DNA of 64,000 bases. It comes from Naumovozyma dairenensis CBS 421 (Eukaryota > Ascomycota > Saccharomycetes > Saccharomycetales > Saccharomycetaceae). A program made the translations under genes and the position numbers. Positions 31,682 through 42,019 of the stretch are shown piece after piece (positions within the stretch are counted from its first letter, which is position 1; each line of letters opens with the position of its first letter). The stretch is taken from positions 744,001 through 808,000 of the forward strand of contig NC_016479.1 of NCBI RefSeq assembly GCF_000227115.2, in the 5' to 3' direction. The notes beneath the pieces were generated by a model. The model worked only from the letters and a program-made list of their open reading frames with translations. It was not told the DNA's origin and did not search any database.

Positions 31682-32348
31682 AATATATAATACCATGCAA
31701 TATAATACAATACAATACAATACAATACAATATAGTCCGCCATACTTGCTCACATACCCACATATGTAACTTGTTGATACGCCTAACGTAGATAAATAAA
31801 GGAAGGCCCTTAATATTTTCAACGTGCACAGCGGCGTACGACTCCTTTGCGGGCCTTTCTTCGTGACGTAAACTTTCGAGTCCGACAATTTCCCTTTCGG
31901 TAAATCATAAACATGGAAAGAAACATCGGCAAAATAATGGAAATATTTGGAAAATTATTATGTAAACGTCAATACGTAAAGTAATAACCCTTCAAAGTAA
32001 AAAGTTTATTTGGTTGACTCAAAAGACTTCTAGAAACATCTTTATCCAGTAAAATTGAAACTTGATTTATTACAGGTAACTACGACATTATTATTGGGTA
32101 CTCCACAATTCACATCGGACGTTATATACTCGGGACTGCCTGATTACAATAATTATTATTGAAATTTCGTCACCTCCCATAGGCATACTTCCATTCGACA
32201 TTTTTTCAATTTGCATATATTCCATTCCGGAGTACAGGATCACCCTTATATGCTGACTCAATTATAGACGACATTCTACATAATACGCTGCCTTTGATTT
32301 AACTAAATATCCAATTATTAACGTATTGATCAACAAAGAAAATAGGTG
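31682..32348. other. Intergenic LUG1-BUD8
   Basis: About 670 bp between two plus-strand genes. It begins with an (AATAC)n pentanucleotide repeat at about 31704-31731 in the LUG1 3' region. I see no gene or confident factor site in the remainder. Confidence 0.4.
31704..31731 (+). repeat. (AATAC)n pentanucleotide repeat
   Basis: About five units of AATAC follow directly after the LUG1 stop codon region. Confidence 0.85.
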
Positions 32349-34370
32349 ATGTCAAACTCGAATGATTCGTCTTCCTGTTCGTCGACATACTCCTCACCAA
32401 TTATTTCTCTAAACGCTCAGCATCACAAGGATAAGTTTAGGAGATCACTTTTCACTGAAGATAATCCAATCAATCAGGTTCAAGAAAATGACAACATAAA
32501 AGAGAGAGAACATAATAATAGTAATAATAACATTCAGGAGGCCAATCGATATACAGTTTACCTAGATGATACAAGGTTTGAAACGACAGATTCATTACAT
32601 CATGGCTCAATTGATGTTGAACGTTCCTCTAGCACTACTGACTCATTTGTAACGGTATCTTCATCACAATTGGATAGATCATTAATAAATCCAAACTCGA
32701 ATCTTCAGCCGAGAACAGCATCTGTCGTATCAATCATACGACGAAATTCAAACTCACAAGAACGTGGTCGTATACTATCCAATATATCCTATTCGAATAG
32801 TATGTTATCTGACACTAATCAAGACAAAATTCCAAACAATCAACGAATAGGAGGAGATTTACAATCTCCTTTAAGACAAGGCAGTATTGGTACTGTTAGT
32901 ACCGCATTCTTGATAGATCCAGAAAATTCGCATAATATACCATCAACAGCTGGTACGCATCGTAGACCCTCATCACGCATTACACCATCACGACTTAGTT
33001 CCGCTTCATTTCATTCGCAACCAGAACAAAATCTAGCTCCAAGTCCAACCAATGTTTCAAGCTTTAATAAAAATTCTGATAATGACCATTCATACTCCAC
33101 TAATTACCAATTTGATGATACCGTTGAACCACATATCGAAGAGGCTGTTCAACTTCTTAGAAGTGAAATGAAAGCGAAATATACCAATATATACTCACCG
33201 GGTTATAATCAGGACGCCAAGTATGATCACGATCCCAATCTTTACAACAATAATAACAATAACAACAACAATGATAATGATAATATTCCTACAACCATAA
33301 TACCAAATTCTAAACAAACAAATGCATCGATCCCATTCAACGACAACATATTAGAAGATGATCAAGAAGATGAATTCGTTCCTCATCAATATAAAATACC
33401 TACGAAGGTTTCATTACGATCACTTAATGAGAAAACTGCTGATAACCACTCTTTCCAAAGATCATTTAGTGGTAACTCCAGGAAAACCCAAGGATTCAAT
33501 TCGTCGCTATTAAGTAACTATATTACATCGCCTTCAAAGGAATCGACGTTTCAGAAAATGCGCGATACTTCAAGAACGGCTCATTCATCACCATTACACG
33601 AACAAAATATCCCTATTGAAGGCCCATCTCATGAATTAGAAGCCGAGGAACCTAGAGTAGCAAAAATTCCTGTGCTAAGAGATATCTCAGGTTCTAAAAG
33701 ATGGAAATTAACTCCATCTATGCATTTAAAGGAAAACGTTCAATTCCAACCATTAAGTGACCATCCAGAAGAAGATATAATTCAAGATTTCCAAGCTGAA
33801 AGTGAATTACCAGCTAGAAGAAATAACGAAGTACAACTACCCCCTACCCTAATATCTGATCAAATCCTTGTTCCACCACAAATTAACGATGAAATATACC
33901 ATCTAACTCCTACGATATCCCAGATTTCTAATGCGATTAACACGATCCATCGATATAGAAAAGAAATACAGGTTCAATCTCTCATGTATGACATGTTTCC
34001 GACTGACTTAGAAACTAATAGTATTGAAATTATGCAGCACATTGATAATTCATCAATTCAATCTTTTGATTCTCAAAATTTGAAAATATTGGAGATATAT
34101 TCCATATATAGGATCATCTTAACCATACTTTGTTGTATCGTAATACCACCGTTTTTCTTTATGATCGGAATCCCCAATAGATTCATTTCAGAATATAGAT
34201 TATTAAGGATGTTAATGAATAGCGACCATAGACTTGGTTTGTATCGAGGGTTCATATGGGATGTTGATGTTGGATGGTTTCGACACTTATGTTTGGCACT
34301 GGGGACTATCGAACTTATATGCATATGCGCTTCTATAGCTGTCGGATTCGGTGTAGGAATGACGCGGTGA
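32349..34370 (+). CDS. BUD8: Bud8/Bud9-type bipolar bud-site landmark protein
   Basis: The protein (673 residues from the ATG at 32349) has a long Ser/Asn-rich, presumably glycosylated N-terminal region. Its conserved C-terminal block has two membrane segments: IILTILCCIVIPPFFFMIGI (about residue 594) and LCLALGTIELICICASIAVG (about residue 648), separated by a conserved polar loop (SDHRLGLYRGFIWDVDVGWF). This is the Bud8/Bud9 signature; Bud8 marks the distal pole for bipolar budding. S. cerevisiae Bud8 has 603 residues. The position after LUG1 matches YLR352W-YLR353W, favouring BUD8 over BUD9. The frame is open three bases further to a GTG, but the ATG is the start. Confidence 0.88.
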   Translation: MSNSNDSSSCSSTYSSPIISLNAQHHKDKFRRSLFTEDNPINQVQENDNIKEREHNNSNNNIQEANRYTVYLDDTRFETTDSLHHGSIDVERSSSTTDSFVTVSSSQLDRSLINPNSNLQPRTASVVSIIRRNSNSQERGRILSNISYSNSMLSDTNQDKIPNNQRIGGDLQSPLRQGSIGTVSTAFLIDPENSHNIPSTAGTHRRPSSRITPSRLSSASFHSQPEQNLAPSPTNVSSFNKNSDNDHSYSTNYQFDDTVEPHIEEAVQLLRSEMKAKYTNIYSPGYNQDAKYDHDPNLYNNNNNNNNNDNDNIPTTIIPNSKQTNASIPFNDNILEDDQEDEFVPHQYKIPTKVSLRSLNEKTADNHSFQRSFSGNSRKTQGFNSSLLSNYITSPSKESTFQKMRDTSRTAHSSPLHEQNIPIEGPSHELEAEEPRVAKIPVLRDISGSKRWKLTPSMHLKENVQFQPLSDHPEEDIIQDFQAESELPARRNNEVQLPPTLISDQILVPPQINDEIYHLTPTISQISNAINTIHRYRKEIQVQSLMYDMFPTDLETNSIEIMQHIDNSSIQSFDSQNLKILEIYSIYRIILTILCCIVIPPFFFMIGIPNRFISEYRLLRMLMNSDHRLGLYRGFIWDVDVGWFRHLCLALGTIELICICASIAVGFGVGMTR

Positions 34371-34568
34371 TGCAATCATAAGTAGTTTATTGCTTATATA
34401 AATATACTATAAATAAACTAGGATATAAGTATATAGTAATCAATAAATGTAACATTAATGACCAGAAAAGACAAATAGCTTCAATGAATATGAATTGTAA
34501 TACAATGCTGTCAATATATATCTATATACTCCATTCTTTTGATTTAGACAAAACCATACTAAGGTGGA

Positions 34569-37511
34569 TTAGAAGAGAACATCTAAATCGTCATTGTTCC
34601 ATAATTGGGAATAGAGGGAATTCAAATCTGTGTTGTTAATGAAGTCATCAAGTGTGCCAATATTTAAATCAGATTTCCAATTTATATCAATATCCTGATT
34701 AGTCAAGGTACCAGATAATGACGATTTGTTTTCTTTTATACCAAATGAACTTTCCAAACTATCCCGAACTCCTGACTGGGTATCCATAGCTTGCCCACTT
34801 CCATCCAACTGAGAAGTAATGGGCGAAAAAGGGGATAGTTTCGTTTTAGAACTGCTCTCATCGGTATTGTTTTGATTTAGGCCGACCTTATCCACATCAA
34901 TGTGACGTTCATCCGGTTTAGTTTCTTTCCGATTAGACAATTCAAAATGGGGATTATTTACTTTTTTTAAACTACTAGCATGTTCCAACATTTCCCTTAC
35001 TTCCAAATTGAAGCCCGATTTCTTAATGGGTTGCCGTATGTATTCAAAAATATATGATCTAGTATCTAACAGTAGATATGGTAAATCGCCGATATCGGGT
35101 GCCTTGATCTTCAATAAATCAATTAGGTATTGAGAGTCTATCCCTTTCTCATCCATATATGAAATAAAAAGAACACGGGATATAAGACTCATTGTAAAAT
35201 ATCCTTTTTGGAAATCTTCGTAAAATCGTGTACCCTTCACGCTGTCATTTTCATTATTCTTGAAGAATGATATATTATCCAATCTTTTAAAAATCCTCAA
35301 AACTCCGATGAGATCATCGAGGGATAAAAAAGTACCCAGAATGTCGAACCCTTTAGCTACCACCATGATTGCTACAACAGAATAATAGACTAACGCATTA
35401 TGAACATCATAATCATCCTCCAACTTCAATAAAATGGAGTTCATCTCATTCCACATTTGATACAAATACGAAGAGCTCTCCTCAAGTTGACAACTTACTG
35501 GATCTTCTTTTTGCACTTCGGTCAATCGAGCTACTACCTGAGCAGCCGATCCTAACATGCTTGAAATAGTCTGGTTTTGGAATAGGACAAAATCCGCTGC
35601 TTCTTTCCACTCGGCTTTCGAGACACCGGCGGTACTTGGACTTTGACCAGCGATATGGAATAGCCTCCTTGTGTGAGTTTGAATCATCTCTTTAATTTCA
35701 TAAATATCCTTGAACTCAGTTATAAACTTATCCAACAATTTCTTCCTCAACAATGGATGTTTCCCTGTATTTAATATAGAGGTGTATTCATCAGAGAGAA
35801 TATTTTTTCTTTGGAAAACACTAATAAACTGAAGAAGAGCACATTCGCCATACAGTTTCAGCGAGGATACAGTCATTTTATCAAATGCTTCCACCGGAAT
35901 GTTGGAAAAATTGGCAACAAAGTCTTTGTTGTATAATATACCAATTTTTCTAAACTCATTTGGTAAGAGACAGTTCATATAATTATCATCGATTGAGGAT
36001 ATCGTACCAAACCTGAAAGAAAAAGATTTTTCTTGACAGTATAATTTCCACCATAAATTCCTTCTTCTTTCAGCAGTATTTTCATCCAAACCTACATAGT
36101 ACTCCCAACGGGGAAGTCCAATTTCAATCGCAGTAGGGATAGCATTCCCCAGTAAATGTTTTACATAATACCATCTTTGCAATATAACTGACTGATGTAC
36201 TAATTCGGACAAAAGTTCAAGATATTCAAATCTGTCATCATCTTCAGTCCTGTATAAAAGTGCATTATAATAATTGGTGCAAAGTGCCGCTAACATATCC
36301 TCGGTATCACAGTGGTCTCTAAATTCTTTATTTTGCTGTATTGAAGGTGGTGTACTATAATCATAATCTAGCAAGAAATTTCCCAAGTGGTTCCTATGAA
36401 TTGTATACAGATTTACCAATATTTTGAACATAGCTGAATCATCGTCTATGAACGAGATTAAATCGTCCACAGGACGCTTCAAAACAGTATCAACGAATAA
36501 CTGTGGCAGACTCCTTATCGTTCTCGCTACAAGATGATTTCTTGAAAAAGGATTCGTGGACTCTAATGTAATGCAGTTTTTCTGCAACAGGAAAATTAAG
36601 GGATCCTTCATAAAAGTCAAATACTTCTTATCATATGATGCGCTTAAATCAAATAGTCTTAATAGAAAATAAACAGTCTCTTTCAATAGCGTCACGTTTC
36701 GTGAATCTTTAGCGTCTAAAATATATTTTTTAAGCAAAAATGCGATACCTTTCAATGACATATTAATAGGGCAAAAGATTCTAGCCCTGTGATCAGCAAT
36801 AGCTGCCTGCGGGAATGAACTTGGGCCTGACCTATCTTTATCATTCTGACGATCGGACCACACCGTGAACCGTGCCAATCGAAGTCGTTCTCTATATTTA
36901 TTTTTCATAAGAAGCGTTTCTACCGACTCACAATTTCCTTCGTTGGTGCTACCATCATTAAGCTTTCCATCCAGTTTCGGAAAATCAACCTGAGGTGCCC
37001 AATTGTCTAATAAAGTTTGTATTTGTCTTTGAATATTAGATTTGACGTTATTCACCAAATCTTCCGACGAACGTACTGATCGCAATTGTTGCAACATCGT
37101 TTCAAATGTAATGAAGGTTTTCTGTTTTTCAAGATCACTTATGTAATAGTCATCATTATTATCAGGTATGACAGAAAATTTCATTAATTCGGATTCATCT
37201 GAATCTATTGGCGACACTTCTGATGAAGAAGCCGGCTTATTCGCATCATTAGTCGATTCAAAGTCACTTCGTATATTAGTCGTTGTACTTGCATTATTTT
37301 CTTGAAAGAGATGATCATTATTTGCAATTCTCTCGATACCTTTGTCTGATAAATTCTTGCGCTTAATAGGTGTAAAAGCACATGGACAGTTATATATTTC
37401 ACAGTTGGAACATGGCTGGTTTCCTGAACACTTTATCTTCCTTGCTCTGCAGTTTTCACAAGCTCTACTTGATCTCGTCTTCTTAACTTTCCCGTATGTT
37501 ATATTCGTCAT
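34569..37511 (-). CDS. Zn2Cys6 transcription factor, Pdr1/Pdr3 type (copy A)
   Basis: The 980-residue protein (ATG at 37511 giving MTNITYGKVKK) has an N-terminal zinc cluster CENCRARKIKC-SGNQPCSNC followed by EIYNCPC, with spacing Cx2Cx6Cx5Cx2Cx6C and an extra cysteine just before the last one. The middle region matches the fungal regulatory domain (WEYYVGLDENTAERRR near residue 480). The C-terminus ends in an acidic/hydrophobic activation-type segment (TDLNSLYSQLWNNDD). Pdr1 and Pdr3 activate drug-efflux pumps and lipid genes. This copy lies directly downstream of copy B on the same strand, about 500 bp away. Length is near S. cerevisiae Pdr3 (976), but I cannot say which parent it represents. 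Confidence 0.85.
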   Translation of the reverse strand: MTNITYGKVKKTRSSRACENCRARKIKCSGNQPCSNCEIYNCPCAFTPIKRKNLSDKGIERIANNDHLFQENNASTTTNIRSDFESTNDANKPASSSEVSPIDSDESELMKFSVIPDNNDDYYISDLEKQKTFITFETMLQQLRSVRSSEDLVNNVKSNIQRQIQTLLDNWAPQVDFPKLDGKLNDGSTNEGNCESVETLLMKNKYRERLRLARFTVWSDRQNDKDRSGPSSFPQAAIADHRARIFCPINMSLKGIAFLLKKYILDAKDSRNVTLLKETVYFLLRLFDLSASYDKKYLTFMKDPLIFLLQKNCITLESTNPFSRNHLVARTIRSLPQLFVDTVLKRPVDDLISFIDDDSAMFKILVNLYTIHRNHLGNFLLDYDYSTPPSIQQNKEFRDHCDTEDMLAALCTNYYNALLYRTEDDDRFEYLELLSELVHQSVILQRWYYVKHLLGNAIPTAIEIGLPRWEYYVGLDENTAERRRNLWWKLYCQEKSFSFRFGTISSIDDNYMNCLLPNEFRKIGILYNKDFVANFSNIPVEAFDKMTVSSLKLYGECALLQFISVFQRKNILSDEYTSILNTGKHPLLRKKLLDKFITEFKDIYEIKEMIQTHTRRLFHIAGQSPSTAGVSKAEWKEAADFVLFQNQTISSMLGSAAQVVARLTEVQKEDPVSCQLEESSSYLYQMWNEMNSILLKLEDDYDVHNALVYYSVVAIMVVAKGFDILGTFLSLDDLIGVLRIFKRLDNISFFKNNENDSVKGTRFYEDFQKGYFTMSLISRVLFISYMDEKGIDSQYLIDLLKIKAPDIGDLPYLLLDTRSYIFEYIRQPIKKSGFNLEVREMLEHASSLKKVNNPHFELSNRKETKPDERHIDVDKVGLNQNNTDESSSKTKLSPFSPITSQLDGSGQAMDTQSGVRDSLESSFGIKENKSSLSGTLTNQDIDINWKSDLNIGTLDDFINNTDLNSLYSQLWNNDDLDVLF

Positions 37512-38009
37512 ATTAAGACACTTGGACCCTAGACAAATATATTGATATTGTTTCCGATACGCCAAGAATAATCCTTAGTATCTGACTTTTTCTCAACTAG
37601 TTTTTGAACGCATAAGACGTTACTCTCAACCAATGGCAATACCGATGGGATGTTAAGTTTTTATTATAATCAGGTTTTGCCACTTTCAATTTGCCTTCTT
37701 GTTTTTACACCAATATCAACATTTCTGCGTTTTTGTTCTTAAATGTTTAAATGTTGAGAAAGCTCCGCGGCTACTACATTATGCGAAGGAAACAATATTC
37801 GCATTCATCAACAAGATTGTCAATGATCAAAGGCATAGTTATGGCCTTTTAGGCAATGTGTATGGGTCAGTCAATTAATAAGCTTTACATTCTATTATAC
37901 AGCCTACAGATTACACACAATTGGCGTGACGACAAAAAATGTAATTTTGAATATATGATTCATTTCTTAATACGATTGATTTTTCACTGCGCACCGCCCT
38001 ATATTATTG
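37512..38009. other. Intergenic between the two PDR-type genes
   Basis: About 500 bp holding the promoter of copy A and the terminator of copy B. It contains the PDRE-like 8-mer at 37764-37771 and no gene. Confidence 0.5.
37764..37771 (+). promoter_or_regulatory. PDRE-like element TCCGCGGC upstream of copy A
   Basis: TCCGCGGC differs in one end base from the Pdr1/Pdr3 response element TCCGCGGA. It lies about 255 bp upstream of the ATG of copy A. The same 8-mer, in the other orientation, lies upstream of copy B. Confidence 0.45.
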
Positions 38010-41000
38010 TTAATCCATGTACGATTCTGGAACTTCATCATTCCAGAGAACACTGTAAAGATCATTTAGATCAGTGTTCATGACAAATTCTTCCAAGGTA
38101 CCAAGGTTGTAACTTTTCGAAATATTATTCTCATTACCATTCGCAGTAAATGTAAGTGGTAACTGAGATGTTAAATCGGACGATGCGTCTTTTGACATAG
38201 CTTGTTCCAATAGCATCTCTCGAGATTGTCTAGAATTAAAAGGAGTTTGATCTGATAGTTGTTGCTGACTGGGCGAGTTTAAATTTCCGCTTCCCTTTTG
38301 ATTTGGAGTCAAACTGAGTCCATTCACGTCAGTTAAAGAAGTGATTGGTGGCAGCGGTTCATGTTCACCAGGTTGCGACACTTTACTGGGAGATATTGGC
38401 CGGAGAATGGTGGGGGGATACAGTTTAATGGATTGGCGACATGAATGGTTGTTAGCAGACACGGCATTTAAATTGTGTGAAGTATCATCTTGATTAAATG
38501 ACGGTGCACATGCATCTAACATCTGTTTAATATTCAAATGGAAACCTGATTTTTGAACTGGTTCTAATAAATATTTGTAGATTTGGGATTTATAGTCTAA
38601 TATAATGTTGACCATGTCACTGATTCCGTCATCTGGAACGAAAGTAGTTTTAATTAGATTAGTCAACTCTTCCGCAGATACATTATGAACATCCATAAAG
38701 TCCAAGACTAATATACGGGTCAATGTAAGTAGTAAAGAAAACGCTCTTGAAAATGCTTTCAAAATTTGAGAAAAATGAACTTTGTCTTTGCAATCAATCT
38801 CAACGAAATTGAATAGATTTTCCACGCGTTTAAAAATCTTTAACGTTAGACTTATATCCTGAAGTGTGAAAAAATTCGAATTAATAAATGTTTTCGTGAT
38901 TACTAAAACAAACACTAAAATATATGACGAAAGGCTTTTCCTTACCATATAATCATTATCTAGTTTTTGTATTAGCTCGCCCATGTGAACCCATGAATGA
39001 TAAAGTTTTATACCATAAGTCTTCAGTCTTGCTGTTATCCCTTTAGGCCTTGGCCAATCTGATAATCTAGTGATGACGTTATAGGCGGAACTCACTATAG
39101 AGCAAAAAATATGTTCATGGAATAATACATAATCAGTGGCCTGTAAAAGTTCTTGTTTCGTAAGCTCCTGTGAAACAACATGTTGGGTGTTTTGTGCTAT
39201 CTTAAATAGCTTTAAGGTATGCTCCTTAATATGTTGAAACTTATCAGCTACGGCGTCAAGAGCATCCATTACTTCATTTAATAATATATTTCTTAAGAAT
39301 AGAGGCTTTGCATTGTTTCGAATATTTGTGTAACGTTCAGAGTATAGGACTTTTGCAAAAAAATTACTTGTAACTTGTAAACAGGCACTTTCCCCATAAG
39401 ATTTCAACGAAGCAATCGTCATATTATCAAATATGCTATTCCTTGGTATTGAATTAACTCTCGAGAGGAAGTCTTTATGATCTGTGAAGCCGACATCTCT
39501 AAACTCTTTGAACAGTAAACAATTCATCTTTTCGTCATCAATTAGTGATAGCTCCCCTGTTTTCAAAGAGTAAAACTTTTCCAAGTTGTACAGTCTCCAC
39601 CATAAACGTCTTCTTCTTTCAGCAGTGACTTCGTCGAAACCAACGTAATATTCCCACCGGAACAACCCCATCTTGTTAGCACAATTTACAGCAACGTTTA
39701 AGAATTTCTCCAAACCATAATACTCATCTAACCATGCTTGATGTTCTAAAAATGATAACAAAACATCCAAATATTCTAAGCTATTATAATCATCCAAATG
39801 ATACAAAGTAGCATTATAATATGCATAACAAATTGGCAACAGAATATTATCCATTTCAATTAAATGAGTGTAATCCTCGACATATTTTGATTTATCTTCA
39901 AGGTTAGAATCGGATGTCATATTCAGCATGAAATCATCGAATGCCAACCTATGAGTATTATATATACTAACGACAAGTCCGAACATTTTAATATCGTCGT
40001 CATTTGCAGTAATGATTAATTGCTGGGACGATATAGATGTCAAATTTTCAGTGAATGGTTGTGGTAATTTATTAATTAAAATAGCTACTAGCTCTTTATT
40101 ACTAGCATTTTTAGGACCTGTTGCAGAAAAAGTTGAACTGGATACGGTGCCTGTTGGAGATCCCATGGGATTATCTGCCTTCTCCAAGAAATCCTCCAAT
40201 GGGTTTGCGATGGAAACATAATCGTCATTTAGTTGGATACAAACGACATCGAAAAATCTTAACATTATATATACTGTTGGTTTCAAATATTCCAATACTG
40301 AAGGTGATGATTTACGAATAAGCCGTCTTTGCAATAGGCAACCTATACCACGTAATGACAAAGGTTGTAATGGTGAATTCAGACCAAATACGTCATCTAT
40401 GAGAGGTAATTTGGAGAATATTTCTGGTTCGTCTTCTGGAGCAGTGGAATCCAATTGTGATGCTTTCCAAACTGAGAAACATGTTAGATTCACTTCGTTT
40501 CTATATTTATTTTTCATTAAGTATGTTTCTACAGATTTTGATCCGTCATTAATTCCTAATTTAGTTGATTGAGGTAGTTTATTTAAATCGATTATTGGTT
40601 CCCATTCGTTGATATATTCATGTATTTGCTTCTTCATGTCCTTGATCATTTTCAAGATGGTAGCATTAGGGTTTGGAATAGATTTTAATTGTGTAATTGT
40701 GTCCTTAAGAGAACGGAGTTTCATTGTTGCTTCATGATCGTCTTCATAAGGTCCATCCTCTTTCTTATTTAGAGACATTTCATCTAACAACGATAATTCA
40801 TCTTCGGATTCAAAATGTGGTTCCATTTGGTTGTTTGAATTATTAACATTTACAATGTCTTGATTGACTGGGTTTGGAGAAACTATATTATTTTGACTTT
40901 CATTTGAGATAACTTGCGATGGTCCATTGAAAAGCGTAGATTTAGTATCATTTAGTAATGACATATTTGAAGGATGGGAAGGTGGAGGTGAAGATACACG

Positions 41001-41336
41001 AAACTCTGAAAGAGGTTCCATTACAAATTGTGAGTTTGGTAATGTAGTGGTAACAGTTTTCGTATTCTTTCTTTCTTTTTTTATTCTTTTGGTCTTTGGC
41101 TTTGGAGAAACAAGCTCAGTGATTCTATTTTCATTACTATTGTTAGTTCTAGCATTATTATTATTACTATTGTTATTATTGATGATATCTTTTGTTTCAT
41201 CAAAGACACATTCACATTGATAAGCAGCACAATTTGAACAGGGAAAAGTTCCTGTACATTTGATTTTTCTTCGCCTACAATTAAGGCATGCCTTCACGAC
41301 CTTTTTTCTTGGCCTCTTTACAATAGGGTTAGACAT
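38010..41336 (-). CDS. PDR1: Zn2Cys6 transcription factor, Pdr1/Pdr3 type (copy B)
   Basis: The 1108-residue protein starts MSNPIVKRPRKKVVKACLNC and has a zinc cluster with the same Cx2Cx6Cx5Cx2Cx6C spacing and the same extra cysteine (AAYQCEC) as copy A. The regulatory domain contains WEYYVGFDEVTAERRR, nearly identical to copy A, followed by the shared MNCLL segment. The C-terminus (TDLNDLYSVLWNDE) again matches copy A. Length is near S. cerevisiae Pdr1 (1068). Expected role: nuclear activator of multidrug-efflux genes, possibly binding drugs directly as known for Pdr1 of Candida glabrata and S. cerevisiae. The symbol marks family membership; PDR3 is equally possible. Confidence 0.85.
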   Translation of the reverse strand: MSNPIVKRPRKKVVKACLNCRRRKIKCTGTFPCSNCAAYQCECVFDETKDIINNNNSNNNNARTNNSNENRITELVSPKPKTKRIKKERKNTKTVTTTLPNSQFVMEPLSEFRVSSPPPSHPSNMSLLNDTKSTLFNGPSQVISNESQNNIVSPNPVNQDIVNVNNSNNQMEPHFESEDELSLLDEMSLNKKEDGPYEDDHEATMKLRSLKDTITQLKSIPNPNATILKMIKDMKKQIHEYINEWEPIIDLNKLPQSTKLGINDGSKSVETYLMKNKYRNEVNLTCFSVWKASQLDSTAPEDEPEIFSKLPLIDDVFGLNSPLQPLSLRGIGCLLQRRLIRKSSPSVLEYLKPTVYIMLRFFDVVCIQLNDDYVSIANPLEDFLEKADNPMGSPTGTVSSSTFSATGPKNASNKELVAILINKLPQPFTENLTSISSQQLIITANDDDIKMFGLVVSIYNTHRLAFDDFMLNMTSDSNLEDKSKYVEDYTHLIEMDNILLPICYAYYNATLYHLDDYNSLEYLDVLLSFLEHQAWLDEYYGLEKFLNVAVNCANKMGLFRWEYYVGFDEVTAERRRRLWWRLYNLEKFYSLKTGELSLIDDEKMNCLLFKEFRDVGFTDHKDFLSRVNSIPRNSIFDNMTIASLKSYGESACLQVTSNFFAKVLYSERYTNIRNNAKPLFLRNILLNEVMDALDAVADKFQHIKEHTLKLFKIAQNTQHVVSQELTKQELLQATDYVLFHEHIFCSIVSSAYNVITRLSDWPRPKGITARLKTYGIKLYHSWVHMGELIQKLDNDYMVRKSLSSYILVFVLVITKTFINSNFFTLQDISLTLKIFKRVENLFNFVEIDCKDKVHFSQILKAFSRAFSLLLTLTRILVLDFMDVHNVSAEELTNLIKTTFVPDDGISDMVNIILDYKSQIYKYLLEPVQKSGFHLNIKQMLDACAPSFNQDDTSHNLNAVSANNHSCRQSIKLYPPTILRPISPSKVSQPGEHEPLPPITSLTDVNGLSLTPNQKGSGNLNSPSQQQLSDQTPFNSRQSREMLLEQAMSKDASSDLTSQLPLTFTANGNENNISKSYNLGTLEEFVMNTDLNDLYSVLWNDEVPESYMD

Positions 41337-42019
41337 TGATAGTCTTTGTTTTTCTTGTTCAAGGTTCTTAATCTATTAATAAAATAGTGTAGATCCGAGG
41401 TTATTATGGATGGTAGATGTTTTGAATTTATCAATTACCGATTTATTAACTCCGGAGTTGAATTTAAGATCTCTTAAGAATCTTAATATAATATGAGAAG
41501 TTAGATAACTCAAATACCTAGCTTGATCTTAATGCACCATAGAATCTGCAAATACGGTCACAATCCAACTAACTGGATGTTATGTCAGGAGATATATTGT
41601 GAATATTGGCTGGATATCTTTTTGTCGACTGTTCTATCTGAATTAGTAGTAGCCCATTATAAGTAGTCGTTACTACTTTTTCATATCTCATTGAAATATT
41701 TCAAGAAGGCTTGAGCCTTTCGCCGACGGAAGCGCTTGTTATTTGCCGCGGAGATTGTCAGTTGATCTTCCGAAAAACCAATTTTTTTCCGTTAAGAAGG
41801 CAAGAAACAAGAAGGTGCATCCTCTCCCTTAAGACAAGTGAAAAATGGGTTACTTTCACTTATTCCCGTATATTTTTATCTTTAACTTTAAAGGATCATT
41901 TCATTTTATTTTACTTATATAGAATATTTATTTTCATTTTCAATTTGGACTCAGATGTACGTTATTTTACTACCCATTTTTTTAATTAACAAAAAAAATG
42001 ATAATTTTCCACTCCTTTA
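41337..42019. other. Promoter of PDR-type copy B
   Basis: About 680 bp upstream of copy B, reaching the 3' end of the YLR345W-like gene. It contains the PDRE-like 8-mer at 41745-41752. A short plus-strand open frame at 41711-41989 overlaps it but looks non-coding. Confidence 0.45.
41745..41752 (-). promoter_or_regulatory. PDRE-like element upstream of copy B
   Basis: The plus strand reads GCCGCGGA, which is TCCGCGGC on the minus strand: the same word found upstream of copy A and one base from the Pdr1/Pdr3 element. It lies about 410 bp upstream of the ATG. Confidence 0.45.

Noticed and set aside
34073..34375. Minus-strand ORF overlapping the BUD8 C-terminus
   Set aside because: It is the antisense of a conserved membrane-spanning region and has no independent support.
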